64,000 nucleotides of DNA from Doryteuthis pealeii (GCA_023376005.1 CM042143.1:80379381-80443380), one strand, 5' to 3'. Counted from the stretch's first letter, positions 1 through 10,739 are shown. Notes: generated by a model not told the origin, from the letters alone. Program-made: numbers and translations.

Positions 1-635
1 AATGGAAAACCCAATGGAATAAGTGTGTTGAATGTCAAGAAGACTATTTTGAAGAAAATTAACGTTTCGTTCGTTATTCATTTCTGTCTTAGCGAACACA
101 GTTTTAGTCTCGATACTTTTTGAACATACCTAGTAAATAATGCGAAAACCTACATAAGTCACCATCACCAAAAAAGGGTCAATTACTTAAGTATCAGGTC
201 AATTTCTCTACTTGGTATTGACAGAGATTCATTTCGAAATGTCAGAGTGAGCAAAAAAAAAAAAAAAAAAAAGATGATAATAAGAAAAAAAAAAAAAAAG
301 AAAAAAGTAAAACAAAACAAAAATGGAAACATGGAAGAAGGAACAAACTATACGCAACATTTTATCAAAAAGAACATAGTGATAGATGATGTTACATTGA
401 ACCAATTCTGCCTATGACAATTCTCTTTACAAAGTTGTTCTATCGCAGACGTAGCCAAATTCTTTTTAGCAGAGTTTGACATATAAACACAATAGTAAAA
501 ATCAAGCATCGAACTCACAAGCAATGGATTGTTAGACTTCTTAATCACTGTACGACAGGTGCCCAAGACTCTGCTATGATAAAAAGTCACGTTTATTTGT
601 ATATTCATTTTTTTTTACCTGTAACACCTAAGAGA
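1..635. other. No supported gene; A-rich stretch
   Basis: AT-rich sequence with A-runs at 253-306. No exon-like or repeat family signal recognised. Confidence 0.6.
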
Positions 636-639
636 TTGG

Positions 640-846
640 TTGGTTGTTTTTTGTTTTACGGTATATCAATCCTTTCGGGTCATTCAATGCCGAATCATGT
701 CATTTTTTTTTATAAAGAAAGGACCAGACTGCTTACAGTGTCTGCTGTTGCTTAAGTGGTCACCCAATTAAGTAGTGAACAGGTTCGTCGCTGCTTAACT
801 TCAGTTATCTAGCAGGAACCAGTGCTTTCAGTGTGACTTGACTGTA
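640..846 (-). mobile_element. 5S rRNA-derived SINE
   Basis: Read on the minus strand it opens with a 5S rRNA-like head (GAAAGCACTGGTTCC, then a GAAGTTAAGCAGC-like box and a GGGTGACCACTTAAGC-like box) and ends in a tail containing ATTCGGCATTGAATGACCCG and GGTATATCAA. The 5S head supplies an internal RNA polymerase III promoter, as in SINE3-type elements. The same structure recurs at 27551-27757 in plus orientation. The tail shares a block with family D. Confidence 0.75.
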
Positions 847-882
847 ATACATCTAAGAGAGAAAATTTCTACGAGAGTAAAA

Positions 883-885
<3 letters not shown>

Positions 886-934
<49 letters not shown>
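886..934. repeat. (AT)n microsatellite
   Basis: Uninterrupted AT dinucleotides, about 24 units. Confidence 0.98.
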
Positions 935-937
<3 letters not shown>

Positions 938-1085
938 TTGTAATACTAAACGAAGATTATTATTAAATGCTAATTATTAAGTAGTCTTCTTTATTTCCAA
1001 ATGACTCAACAGGTCACAGAAAATAACCGTAGATATATCTACTAAGCAGTTTGCTATAATAGTAGTAATTTACATAGATTATCAT

Positions 1086-1183
1086 AGTTTGGCACACGAC
1101 CAGAAGTGTGGGAACGTCAAGTGAGAATCGAACTCACTATCAATAGTCTATTATTGTAACTTACTAACCATTATGTCATCACT
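1086..1183 (-). mobile_element. SINE-C copy (tRNA-derived)
   Basis: The minus strand shows a box-A-like TAATGGTTAG region, a box-B-like GAGTTCGATTCTCAC and the family tail with ACTTCTGG and TGTGCC. Matches copies at 50630 and 3651. Confidence 0.7.
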
Positions 1184-1449
1184 AACAAACACTATAACAA
1201 TATAGCAGCTAGTTAGGAGTGAATTAACTAGTAACAGCTTGCGAGACGATCTTATTATCCACCGCTCTGCAGTAAGCACCCAATAATAAATAACGATCTG
1301 TTTTAACGTCATGAGCTATAAAAATAATTACTGCCATTACGACGATGACTATGACTTCCATTACAATCATGAACGGGACTTTTGACATTACACACTGAGA
1401 ATAACTAATAGTTCTACTCGTGTCACCACCAACACCCAGTACTCCTACG

Positions 1450-1450
1450 G

Positions 1451-1499
<49 letters not shown>

Positions 1500-1517
1500 G
1501 TATTATTATTATTATTA
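1450..1517. repeat. (AAT)n followed by (ATT)n
   Basis: About 16 TAA units switch directly to ATT units, so the two halves are complementary and can fold back. Confidence 0.95.
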
Positions 1518-1589
1518 TATAAATGCAGTTGATTTCAATTAGGCTTTAAATGTAAAGTGTGGCCATCAAGAATGTAAATGTGACCCTGA

Positions 1590-1722
1590 GATTATGACAT
1601 CAGGAGATCGTCAGAGATGGAATAATTGAGAGAGGGAACAGATAGGGGGCGGGGTAGATGGAATAGAAGAAAAAAGAAGAATAAAAGAAAATGTGCTCGA
1701 AAGATAAAACAATTGAAAAGAT

Positions 1723-1778
<56 letters not shown>

Positions 1779-2133
1779 AAGGGTAGGATATAAACAAAAA
1801 GATAAGATAAAATTAGAGCAAAGGGGGAGAGAGAGAGAGGGTGAAGAGATAGAAGAAAGAAGAAGAAGAAGAAGAAGAAGAAGAAGAAGAAGAAGAAGAA
1901 GAAGAAGAAATGCAAAGTAATAGAGATTTAAAGACGAAGAGAAAAGTGAAGGAGAAAGAAAGCCAAATGAGAAAGAGGGAGGAAATGATTCGGGAAAAGT
2001 GATAAAAAGAGAGAAGAAAAGAGAAAGATGAATGTGGTGATTAAAACAAACAAGGCCTAGAAAAGGGAGATACAAATGTTAATAAAGATAGAGGAAAAAA
2101 GAGAGGAAAAAAGGAAAAGGAAAGGATAGATAG

Positions 2134-2167
<34 letters not shown>

Positions 2168-2200
2168 AATAAATAAATTAATAGAAAAAGAAATGAGGGA
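1590..2200. repeat. Purine-rich low-complexity tract
   Basis: Strand-asymmetric GA-rich DNA containing (GA)n at 1726-1774, (GAA)n at 1857-1909, (GATA)n at 2124-2153 and (GA)n to 2168. Long open frames here encode only Ser-Leu or Phe runs and are low-complexity artefacts. Confidence 0.9.
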
Positions 2201-2219
2201 AGATGGACAACGTATTTAT

Positions 2220-3240
2220 TCCGGACTCACAAACAAGTTATAATTCTTCTTCCTTCTCCCAACCAGAACTAACCCCCACCTCGCTCAAGAACAGTAGATG
2301 ATTCCAAAAACTGCACCCCCTCTTCTACCATCATCATCATCAGAGCGATCTCTCCTCACCTACCACAACCTTTTCTACTCTGGGCTATCTTCCCAAACAA
2401 CAAAACAATGCCATTAAAATCAGAAATGTGCACGTTAGGCAATATTCCGTTTATATAGCCAACAGTCAAAACCCAACGACAATTATCTTTCTATTTAAGT
2501 AGCAGGACAGTTCCCACAACTCTCTTCCCATCACTGTCTCTCTCTCTCCCTCTCTCTCTCGCTTTTTCTCGGTCGGACCTGCCAACAGCTATTTCTTACG
2601 CTACCTCCTTCCAGACGCCCACCCCCACAATTGCCACCAAAGAGCGTTCCCGACTCTTACCTTTTAATATCTATCCAATTTACTAAAATTTTACAATGCT
2701 AACCCCCGGTCACTAAATGAAAATGGTTTAGCACCACCCACCCGAGTCCCCCTCACCTCAATCACTCATTCGTTTCCTTTTCTGGTGTGGGGGTGTTGGA
2801 TAGTAAAAGGCCAGTTGACTATCAATGTTGTATTGACCACTGGCGAGAGTGTCCGTCGTCGTCCGGGGTTGGGAGAGGGGGTCGTTGTTGTGCGAGCCAG
2901 CTGCTGGCGAGGTTTGCCAACAGTGCATGGATAATGACTGAAGATCACATAGATAATAAAGTACACTTCAGCACCGAGTAGTTGAAGAAACACATGACCC
3001 CCTCCCCGCCCCTCAACCCGCTCCAGTCAGCCATCCTGCAATGAAACTACTTGTCGGACCCCAGACCCCGGTCACCATCCATGATATTAACTGACCAAGT
3101 GATTGAACCTTCCGGATAGACGCCTGTCCGGCTTGGTAGATTTTAATCACAAGGACAATTTATTGCGTACCAACACGCCATTTGGTACTTAGATAAAAAT
3201 TTGTCCTCTGTAACTTACCTACTTCCTTCTCTAACCACGT
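2220..3240. other. GC-richer unique segment, no gene assigned
   Basis: Less repetitive and more GC-rich than its surroundings, with CpG-containing stretches near 2850-2920 and C-rich runs. Short open frames exist on both strands but carry no recognisable domain. It could be a regulatory region or an untranslated exon; nothing in the sequence decides this. Confidence 0.3.
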
Positions 3241-3263
3241 TCCCCACTTCTGATAGTCATTAC

Positions 3264-3296
<33 letters not shown>

Positions 3297-3306
3297 ATAT
3301 ATATAT
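3264..3306. repeat. (AT)n microsatellite
   Basis: AT dinucleotides with one phase break. Confidence 0.95.
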
Positions 3307-3309
3307 GCG

Positions 3310-3645
3310 TGTGCGTAAGTTGGTAATGTGACGGATGAAGTGGGCAATTTTTATGTATTTAAGGCAAAAGTGGCAATTTTGTTAATTTACGCCAAATTTC
3401 TACGCTCCATCTCTCTTTTCGCCATTATGTATGTTCTAAGATGGCTGCTCACTCGTCAATTGATCTTTAAGGATTCCCACTCGTCAATGGATTTTTGTTC
3501 TATACACACTTTAGACAATTAAGCTCCACGTCTGACATAAACCCTTAATTATACATAATACTCAAATGCGCTCATACACACACATACGCAGGCGCACGGT
3601 ACTAATTAAAGATCATGTCAAAATAAACTAACAAGCGTATCTATT
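3310..3645. other. Nothing recognised
   Basis: AT-rich unique sequence; the short open frame has no family resemblance. Confidence 0.5.
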
Positions 3646-3650
3646 TATTA

Positions 3651-3750
3651 AGCTTAGTTTGGCACAAGGCCGGAAGAATGGAGTACTTAGAGAGAATCGA
3701 GCTCACTAGCAATGGTTTACTTGTAAACCATTAAACCATACAAGACACCA
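3651..3750 (-). mobile_element. SINE-C copy
   Basis: Begins GCTTAGTTTGGCAC, then GAGAATCGAGCTCAC (antisense box B) and ends near antisense box A AACCATTA. Degenerate. Confidence 0.65.
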
Positions 3751-3756
3751 TAAAAT

Positions 3757-3840
3757 ACTAAGCATTGCTTAGATTTGGTACAAGAACAGAAGTATCGGAC
3801 ACTTAGTGAGGATCTAACTCAGTACACAGTAGCAAGATAT
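3757..3840 (-). mobile_element. SINE-C copy, degenerate
   Basis: GCTTAGATTTGGTACAAG and GAGGATCTAACTCAGT repeat the plan of the preceding copy in the same orientation, so two SINE-C copies lie in tandem. Confidence 0.5.
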
Positions 3841-3852
3841 ACAAGACAACAT

Positions 3853-4110
3853 CAGCGTCCAGGGGCTTCGGCTTCTGGGCCGGTAAGATATAAATTAAAT
3901 CGCGTGATCCCAGAGAACAGTCTCCTTAGGCAGCACCTGCCTCCTCGTCCAAAAGGGGCAGGGGCTGATTTATTACCCGGTGCCTGGGGCACACCAAAAG
4001 GGACATGCCAAATGGATCACGCACTTTTTTGCACTGGCCACTGCATGAGCTTTGTTAGTGTGTGGTTCCCCACATTAAAATGTCCTTGTGTCAATCCGGC
4101 CGGGGAGAGA
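3853..4110 (+). mobile_element. Family H copy 1
   Basis: Aligns by eye with 42712-42970 and, inverted, with 48005-48330: GTCCAG..TTCGG hairpin, GATCCCAGAG, CCTCCTCGTCCAAAAGGGGC, ATTACCCGGTGCCTGGGGC and CTGCATGAGCTTTG. The first hairpin keeps a TTCG loop. The 129-codon open frame across it is interrupted or absent in the other copies and is not treated as a gene. Confidence 0.65.
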
Positions 4111-4319
4111 CAAGAAAATACTAACCATTACATAAAGACTGGACGTTATGAAATAACTAATTAGTGTTTAGGTACACGTATATATACTAAATTTGCCTGC
4201 TGATAAATTACCGGATTATATATCAATATACAAGGCGCGCTTAAATACTAAAAAATGAAGCTGTATTTATCAAAATCGTTCACTAGAATAAGTCTGTTGA
4301 ATACATACTTATTCCAGTA

Positions 4320-4390
4320 AGCTTCTTCTTTTTTTATATGGTGTGAAGCTACGCCGTGGTATTTCTTTCAATGTCCTCAACATACACATT
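4320..4390. repeat. Short repeat shared with 34855-34925
   Basis: Both contain ATATGGT.TGAAG followed by GTATTTCTTT and a CTCAACAT-like end. Family unknown; the minus-strand frame in each suggests an old coding relic. Confidence 0.4.
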
Positions 4391-4395
4391 TTACT

Positions 4396-4503
4396 CAGGT
4401 GGACAGGTAAGTAATGACAATGAAGGAGTACTCTATACTCCCCAGATTTCCAGAATTGGAGCCTCACCATTGGAGTTTTAGTGTCATACCCAGAACACCA
4501 TTG
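4396..4503 (+). mobile_element. Family D fragment
   Basis: Contains the D core: AATGACAATGAAGGAGTACTC, TTTCCAGAATTGGAGCC and GTGTCATACCCAGAACAC. 5' end missing. Confidence 0.7.
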
Positions 4504-4509
4504 GTGGGG

Positions 4510-4605
4510 AGTGAGGTCTTGACACTGCAGTATCTTAAATCTTGCCGACAGAGCGACTGGTCGCCCCATACTTATGGCCTTGTGCCAAAACTAGACTATG
4601 CTTAA
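4510..4605 (+). mobile_element. SINE-C fragment
   Basis: Ends GCCCCATACTTATGGC, TTGTGCC and ACTATGCTTA, the 3' half of the family. tRNA-like head poorly kept. Confidence 0.5.
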
Positions 4606-4609
4606 TACA

Positions 4610-5005
4610 TATACAATAAAATAATGCTTTTAAATACCCCAAAACTAAAATACATATATACATACACGTGTGTACGTATGCGTGAGAGCCAGTATGTATA
4701 TATAATACGCTGTATGGAACAATAACGAATGCCTTAAGTATGCTAACAGCAGCCAGTCTAGAAGAGTGGAATAAATAGAGTCAAGATAAATAATACAAAT
4801 AAAGAGAATAAAAAGCAGAGTGTGTGGATAATAGACAATACAATTAATGGCTCATCGTAAAAATATTGGACACAAAGATTGACCGAGATGGTTTGATGCC
4901 AATAATTCAGGCTCGATCCTCCTGTCAGAAAGTGTACAGGGATAGAGAAGAGGGGCCAGTTGCATCTAATTAGAAAGAAATGTCTGAGAAAACGACACCA
5001 AATCA
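4610..5005. other. Nothing recognised
   Basis: AT-rich unique sequence. Confidence 0.5.
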
Positions 5006-5007
5006 AC

Positions 5008-5008
<1 letters not shown>

Positions 5009-5059
<51 letters not shown>

Positions 5060-5064
5060 GAGAA

Positions 5065-5110
<46 letters not shown>
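5009..5110. repeat. (GA)n-(ACAG)n-(GA)n compound microsatellite
   Basis: About nine ACAG units at 5022-5056 between GA arrays. Confidence 0.97.
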
Positions 5111-5112
<2 letters not shown>

Positions 5113-5254
5113 AGTTTCTTAAGAAATGGGTTTGGAGGACTGAGCAAATAACTAGACAATGAAATTCGAAATTTAAATCCGCCCTGTCGGCGGGCTAAGA
5201 ATAGGGTGAATGTATACACTACAAAGGGGTAAGATCCCCTCTCCATCAAAAAGG

Positions 5255-5360
5255 GGATGCCTTGGGTATGATGACCTGGAGTGGTAGTACATGTTAGGGT
5301 TCAATCTATGGATTAAATAGATCTGTTTAAAAACATATTCGTATTCGATCAGAACTCATA
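5255..5360 (-). mobile_element. Family D fragment
   Basis: Antisense D: TTGGGTATGATGACC, GGAGTGGTAGTAC and TATTCGTATTCGAT, as in 36460-36800 and 45150-45470. Confidence 0.65.
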
Positions 5361-5394
5361 AGAAACTCCACAAATTATTTCAATGTGAATGTAC

Positions 5395-5770
5395 ACTGAT
5401 TGATTTGGTTTGTTGGATTTTACTGCATGACAACCCTTGTTGGGTTATTTTATGCCGATGACGTTTTGTTCTATTTATGCTTGATGGGTATTTAAAATTT
5501 TTAACACATTCTTTAAAACTCATTTTTTCTATTTAACTCATAGATTTTTCTATTTAACACATAGATACAACAGGTACTGCCATTCCGGATCAGTGTGGAC
5601 CTGGGAGCAATGGTGATGAAGGGGTACTCCATACTCTCCAGAATTGAAACCGTTAGATGCAGTTTAACGGTATACCCAGGACACAACGTACAATGAACGC
5701 CAATCCCTAACCACTAGGCATGAAATAACCCTAGACGGGTTTATATTTTGTTAAAATCAATTAATCAATC
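5395..5770 (+). mobile_element. Family D, with inverted second end
   Basis: Left end TGATTGATTTGG..GGATTTTACTGCATG and GGGTTATTTTATGCCG; D core CCGGATCAGTGTGGACC and ACCCAGGACAC; the right end is an inverted copy of another D left end (GGCATGAAATAACCC .. AATCAATTAATCAATC). Long end similarity in inverse orientation suggests a foldback or composite element. Confidence 0.7.
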
Positions 5771-5774
5771 GGAA

Positions 5775-6143
5775 TTCAAATGAGTATTTTTCTTTTTAAT
5801 GAAAAAAAAAAAGCTAATAAATAAAGCAAATACCTTGCTTGTCCTTACTTGGGTAGTCAAGCTATAACTTTCTATACTTATTATCTTCCTCATCGTATTA
5901 CTTCTTTTTCAAGTTCGCTTTTCTGTCAATTTATTCTCTCTTCACTTTCCTCTTCCTATGTTTACTTCCTTTCTTTTTTCTTCTTCTTCTTTTTTTAAAA
6001 AACTTTCCTTCTTTTGTTTACATGAGTAATACTCCGTGTTACTATAGCATTCCCATCCGTCAAAATAAGCAAAGCTTAGTAAATGACAACATAATTTCTC
6101 ATTATTCTTGCGTGACCGATAAATATACATATTTAGAGTAATA

Positions 6144-6208
<65 letters not shown>

Positions 6209-6690
6209 GATGTAGGTACTCGTATATAGGTCGAGTTTTGAAGACCTAATTTTTAAGGAAAAAAAGTGGCATTGACTAACAATTTCGTAAGGTTGAAATT
6301 CAAACATCATTGGAAAGGACTAAAAGCATACCTTAGTCCAAAAAATCAATTAAATTAATGATTTCGTGATTACAAATCAAAAGGTCGACCTATACAAAAA
6401 TTCAACTTGTACAGAAGTAGGTAATTCACCCAACATGTTCGTCACGCTAAATTTTCTCAAATTTAACCTAAAATCTGTTTTGATATGTTTTATTCAGCTC
6501 TGGATAGAGCGGATTGGCAATAACATGGCGTATTTGTTTAAGGGAATTATCAACCTCTTATGGTTATTTGATGCCTGAAATTGTATACGAATATTTGGCA
6601 CAGAGTATTATGGTTTCAAGTATTCCTATCTAATACTAATAATTTTTACACAATTATATGGTTTCATGTATGTATTTACACAACTCACTC
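5775..6690. other. AT-rich interval, (AT)n and one short shared block
   Basis: (AT)n at 6146-6206. The block at 6449-6502 (AAATTTAACCTAAAATCTG, TTTTATTCAG) recurs near 58626-58684 and so belongs to an unnamed repeat. No gene seen. Confidence 0.55.
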
Positions 6691-6691
6691 G

Positions 6692-6796
6692 CCACAAGTA
6701 GGATGTGACACAAGGTTACAAGTACGGGGTATCCAACTAGGATCGAACTCGCTGTTCAGTAGTAATGGATCTGCGAGACTATCGATGGGACGCCAA
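6692..6796 (-). mobile_element. SINE-C copy
   Basis: GACACAAGGTTACAAGTACG, GGATCGAACTCGC (antisense box B) and AGTAATGG. Directly abuts a SINE-B fragment. Confidence 0.7.
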
Positions 6797-6814
6797 GACT
6801 TGTCCAGAAGTATG

Positions 6815-6998
6815 TACGGTATGTATACCTTCGGGAAAGGTATGGATACAATTATTGTCCCTCCAGTTATGGGTAAATAGTGGAACATACTGGGCTCTTT
6901 AACCTTGGTTAGGCAACCAGTCTAGGAGAAGGGAAATTCTGTATTAAAACCTGTTAAACCCCGTTTAGGAAACTGGCCCTGTGTCGTATCCTACTCGA
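6815..6998 (+). mobile_element. SINE-B 3' part
   Basis: GGGAAAGGTATGGATAC, GTTATGGGTAAATAGT, CCAGTCTAGGAGAAGG and CCTGTTAAACC, ending in a direct junction with (AT)n. tRNA head absent. Confidence 0.8.
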
Positions 6999-7000
6999 GT

Positions 7001-7038
<38 letters not shown>
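7001..7038. repeat. (AT)n at SINE-B 3' end
   Basis: AT array starts within a few bases of the SINE-B terminus. Confidence 0.95.
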
Positions 7039-7040
<2 letters not shown>

Positions 7041-7216
7041 ACAAGTTGATTTGGCGAATTTCGTGTGTGGCGTGGGCCGATGGCCTATAGGTAAATTCTC
7101 TGGCTCTGCGTTCTGTGGTCGCTGGTGAGATCACGGTGTACACTGCTGATGAGACCTAATATAGATCGAAACAGGTGTCCAGTGTTCCGCACGTAGCACT
7201 CACCGAATTTGCTTGT

Positions 7217-7221
<5 letters not shown>
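7041..7221 (+). mobile_element. Ribozyme-bearing SINE-like element
   Basis: Short unit between two AT arrays. Near 7073-7090 GGGCCGATGGCCTATAGG resembles a tRNA 5' end with box A (TGGCCTATAGG). About 45 bases on, GGTGAGATCAC sits where box B is expected, though it is weak. The 3' half holds a hammerhead ribozyme (7140-7185). Promoter plus ribozyme in under 200 bp recalls schistosome Sm-alpha elements and animal retrozymes. The ends carry a weak inverted match (GACAAG near 7042; CTTGTCGTG at 7213-7221). Confidence 0.6.
7140..7185 (+). ncRNA. Hammerhead ribozyme, type I
   Basis: Stem I is ACACTG (7140-7145) with CAGTGT (7180-7185), six perfect pairs. The catalytic core CTGATGA is at 7146-7152 and GAAA at 7168-7171. 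Stem II GACC/GATC has one mismatch, as if GGTC had mutated. Stem III and loop ACAGGTGT is one change from a self-complementary 8-mer. The nucleotide before the cut is C7179, so predicted cleavage is between 7179 and 7180. All core residues of the family are present; the stem II mismatch may weaken activity. Confidence 0.75.

Positions 7222-7250
<29 letters not shown>
7222..7250. repeat. (AT)n microsatellite
   Basis: AT array at the right edge of the ribozyme element. Confidence 0.95.
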
Positions 7251-7255
<5 letters not shown>

Positions 7256-8485
7256 TCAATTTTTTTCAATCTCTCAATGAAATAAAAAATATTTCATTAA
7301 GTCGAGCTAACTCATAAGGTATTGTACTCTTTCTTTTAGCAAGTGTCATTTAAAACTTTTAACTATTGAACTCCTCCTTCGCCTCCTCATTCTAGTTGAG
7401 ATATCATGTCGCCGTCATGCCTTTGTCTCCAATTATTTGTTCTTTCTTTGACACTTAAAGCAAATGATTTCACTGATGACTCAATAAGAGACACCTGACG
7501 ACAATAGCAACAACAACGGCGACAAGTGGGAAGCTGGGATACAGGGATGAGGGTTGAGACTTTAAAAAAATAATCAAGGAGCATTCCCAACCCCACCACA
7601 ACTATTTTTGATTTTACGACCCGACTTTTTAATTCAAGCAAAAAATAAAACAAAGCTTAAATTTGATTAAAAATAGTCTTTTTGCATGATGGAAAACCCT
7701 TTTCTTTTCTTTTTTTTCTTTTTTGAAAGAATATTTTAAAGGCGATTAAAATTAAATCAAATCTTTAAAAAAATAAAAACAAAAAATAAAAAAAGCAAAG
7801 AAAAGAGAAGCAGGTAAGGAATAATTAGAGGAAATAAATTTAGTACAGGTAAAAAAAAAAAAAAAAAGCAAGTCGGTATGACTTTGTTCCTAGTTTGTCT
7901 TCTACTTCACACTTACACCCCCTCACTTAATTAATCTAGTCTTTCATTGTTGGAAGATAAAATAAAACAAACTAAAAATAAGAGAAATAAGAGGAATTGT
8001 GAAAATACAGATGAAAGAAATGTTTAATTTTAATTTAATTGATTCGATAAAACAGAAGAGTAAACTTGTAGACAGTCAGTAAAAACGGGGTGGGTGGAGA
8101 GGCGACGTGTACTGAGAACAAGCATTTTATACACACATCAAATCAGCTGCTTACACACTTGGAAATAAATGGATTCACTTGTGTGCGTGTTTTGTGTATT
8201 TTTGTAAAGTAATATTAAGCTAAAAGGAGCAACAAGCATGTTTAGGGATCTTTGGATGATGGGTAAAACAAAATCTGAAATGGTAGTTGTTCTAGTTTTG
8301 TGTGGGTGCACTAAGACATAAAATGTTTATACAGGTGCCCTGATACCAACATACACATTTGTAAGTAGTTAAGTGCATAGTATATATTTCGTCTTGTAGG
8401 AGTAGGACAGACAGACATACACGTATAAATGCATGCTTTAAACAAAAGTATAAGAGTATATGGACATTAGAGTGATTTAACATAA
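7251..8485. other. No gene recognised
   Basis: AT-rich, with T/C and A runs near 7690-7870. Open frames are short and featureless. Confidence 0.55.
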
Positions 8486-8488
<3 letters not shown>

Positions 8489-8541
<53 letters not shown>

Positions 8542-8542
8542 A
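8489..8542. repeat. (AT)n(GT)n
   Basis: AT array passes directly into GT. Confidence 0.95.
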
Positions 8543-8548
8543 GTTTGC

Positions 8549-8645
8549 TATATCTATAAGTGAAGGGTGCGCGACATTGATATATCATGGATATCTAAGT
8601 TAGGTTAGCGTAGACAGGAAGTCAACGGCGCTTGGTAACTAAGCA
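8549..8645 (-). mobile_element. Family L fragment
   Basis: ATCTAAGTTAGGTTAGCG, then GAAGTCAACGGCGCTTGG, matching the arms of the L elements at 24211 and 35058. The outer flank GCTATATCTATAAGTG matches the conserved right flank of those copies. Confidence 0.65.
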
Positions 8646-8679
8646 CACACACACATATATATGTGTGTGTGTGTGTGTT
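8644..8679. repeat. Palindromic (CA)n(TA)n(TG)n
   Basis: CA, TA and TG runs are arranged symmetrically and form a perfect inverted repeat. Confidence 0.9.
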
Positions 8680-8875
8680 TGCTTGCTTGCATATTTATTT
8701 GGATTGTGTATTAAATGCAACTATTCGGCTTCCCATTAGAAGATTTATACTACATGTTCTGCCAAATTCCAGAAAAAAAAATCCTTGCGTATTATTCCCT
8801 TATTTCTAAAGATGATAGATTTCACGCCATTAAAACTTTTAAACAATTCAACTGCTACTGTGTATGTAATATGCA

Positions 8876-9370
8876 TTTACCCAACCCCTCCGCACGAGCA
8901 GAATATAACACCAGATATGTTTTTATCCAGAGTTTTCCTTTTCCTAGACTGGTTGCCTAATCAAGGTCAAAGAGTCCAGTTTTCTTTACTATTTACTCTT
9001 AGCTGGAGGAAGAATAATTGGATACATACTTTTCCTAAGAGTATTAACACTATGAGAGGCCAGTTTAGCTCAGTCGGCAGAACAGGTTCGATACCGGCCC
9101 TCACCAACTCAGCGCATGAGTAGCACGGCTTGGACCTGTGCCGTAAAGAGGGTGGCTGATGGTAGGTGTGGCGCTCCACCCCAGATGAAAAAACAATCTC
9201 CCTGGTCTAGAATGGATATACTCCCTCGCGGTTCCGGCTGATACAGACTAATAGGCCACTTTGCCTACTTTACTATTAGCATTATGCGAAAAGCAAACAA
9301 CCTCGTACAGGATCTGAACTTGGGTCAACGATTCCATTTCTTACGATGATAACCATTACATAAACCGCCG
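8876..9370 (-). mobile_element. SINE-B, split by a SINE-A insertion
   Basis: Left part: CCAACCCCTCCGCACGAGC, GTTTTCCTTTTCCTAGACTG, TTTACTCTTAGCTGGAGG. Right part: GCAAACAACCTCGTACAGG and ACGATGATAACCATTAC (antisense tRNA head). The interruption at 9055-9273 is SINE-A. Confidence 0.85.
9055..9273 (+). mobile_element. SINE-A inserted in SINE-B
   Basis: Starts GGCCAGTTTAGCTCAGTCGG (box A) and has GGTTCGATACCGG (box B), GAGTAGCACGG, CTGATGGTAGGTGTGGCGC and GGCTGATACAGAC. Flanked by TATTAACACTATG (9042-9054) and TATTAGCATTATG (9274-9286), a 13-bp target duplication with two differences. A short deletion follows box A. Confidence 0.9.
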
Positions 9371-9374
9371 AATA

Positions 9375-10735
9375 TTAATAATTAGATTTATTCACTTTTT
9401 ATTAAACAGAAGCAGTAATATCATAATGGACCGCTGTTACAACCGGAACCCATGAGTCTTCTCGTAGATCTTTTTTTTTTAAATATGTATAATAATGTCC
9501 ATCATTTTGGATGAAAAGGTTTTTTTTTTCTTTTGAAATTCACTAAATGCACTCTTTAGTTCTTCTTGGATTTCCCATCTTAGCGTCAGCATGGACACGG
9601 ACTTTTGAAATTTCTTCGACACGCTATTTTAAAACGAAAATTTAAATTCAAAACATTTCCTTAAGATTTTTCTTGCTTTAGATGGAAGGGAAAAAAGCGC
9701 CAATTTTAGTTTAAGAAAATAAAATGTTCATTAATTATAAGGTAGAATTGGACTGTTAAAATCAATGTTTAATTTTTCAAAATCAATCACTGCGCCATAT
9801 TTGAGGACAGTAATTTAACATTTAAAATTTTTTTAAGTACAATTAAAAATCCACAAAAAATAAATAAAGTAATAGAGGATTTTATAGCAGCGAATCTGAT
9901 CATCGTTCAAATTAAGTATGAAAAATACCTATATTTTTTTTTGCTTAAGAATAAATGAAAAGTCTATTCTTTTTACACTACGGCTGCTTTGTCTATAAAC
10001 CCCTGTTCAAAGGTCGTGTTGGGTAGGAACGTGATTTTTTCAAGCCAAATTTGTTAACTTTTTCTCCTGAGACCTTTTTCTTTACCGGTCACGGTTTTTT
10101 GTTTTGCCTTAGGATAGGCAAACAGAATTTATTTCTCCTGAGAATTACGGTGAAAATTAAATGTTTTGCACATAGTAAAATAAATAACCACATTAATTGA
10201 ATTTAGAATGAGAGGTTCTTTAAAAAAATTCCTTTTAATAGATAAGTACGATTTTTTTATTAAAATCCAATAATTGATTTTTAGTAGATTTTTAAAAATC
10301 GGAGTATTTTTTCTCATAAAAACAATAAATAATTTGCATTAGAAATTATTTATTGTTTTTAATAAATATCTCTGGTTTTATAAAACTTACAAAAAATAAT
10401 TTTTATGTTAGAATTTTATTCAATTTTGCGTCTTGCTAATGGCACAGATTATAACGATAGAATTTAATTTTATTAAAGTTCACGATTTCCCGCCAAAAGT
10501 GCATGTTCAAAATATCGAACAAAATAACGAGAACGAGGTTTTATTGAGTAAATTAATATTTCAACAAGTCACCATTTTGCTTTTTTGTCAGAAGTTTGAT
10601 ATGTATATATCTTATGAGAAACCAACTTGCTCAATGATGTTTTTTATTACATAGCTTTTCTTTTCTCCTAAGAAGTTGAATAGATTACTTACCGAAATTG
10701 TGGGGCTTTGCCTGAATTTTTTTAGTTATGGTACT
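9375..10735. other. AT-rich interval without gene
   Basis: Many T-runs. One long hairpin is given separately. No repeat family assigned. Confidence 0.5.
10318..10360. repeat. 18-bp perfect inverted repeat
   Basis: AAAAACAATAAATAATTT and its exact complement are separated by GCATTAG. May be a remnant MITE core. Confidence 0.8.
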
Positions 10736-10739
10736 ATTA

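Noticed and set aside
1592..2075. Long minus-strand open frames of Ser-Leu, Phe or Leu runs
   Set aside because: They translate (GA)n and (GAA)n arrays; there is no domain or start context.
2787..2981. Short frames on both strands in the GC-richer segment
   Set aside because: No domain, splice border or homologous copy supports either.
3775..4164. 129-codon frame in family H as a gene
   Set aside because: The frame is not preserved in the other two H copies.
5942..6310. Ile-Tyr repeat frames over (AT)n here and at 16654, 22183, 25581, 38881, 45336
   Set aside because: AT arrays read in frame always give Ile-Tyr runs.
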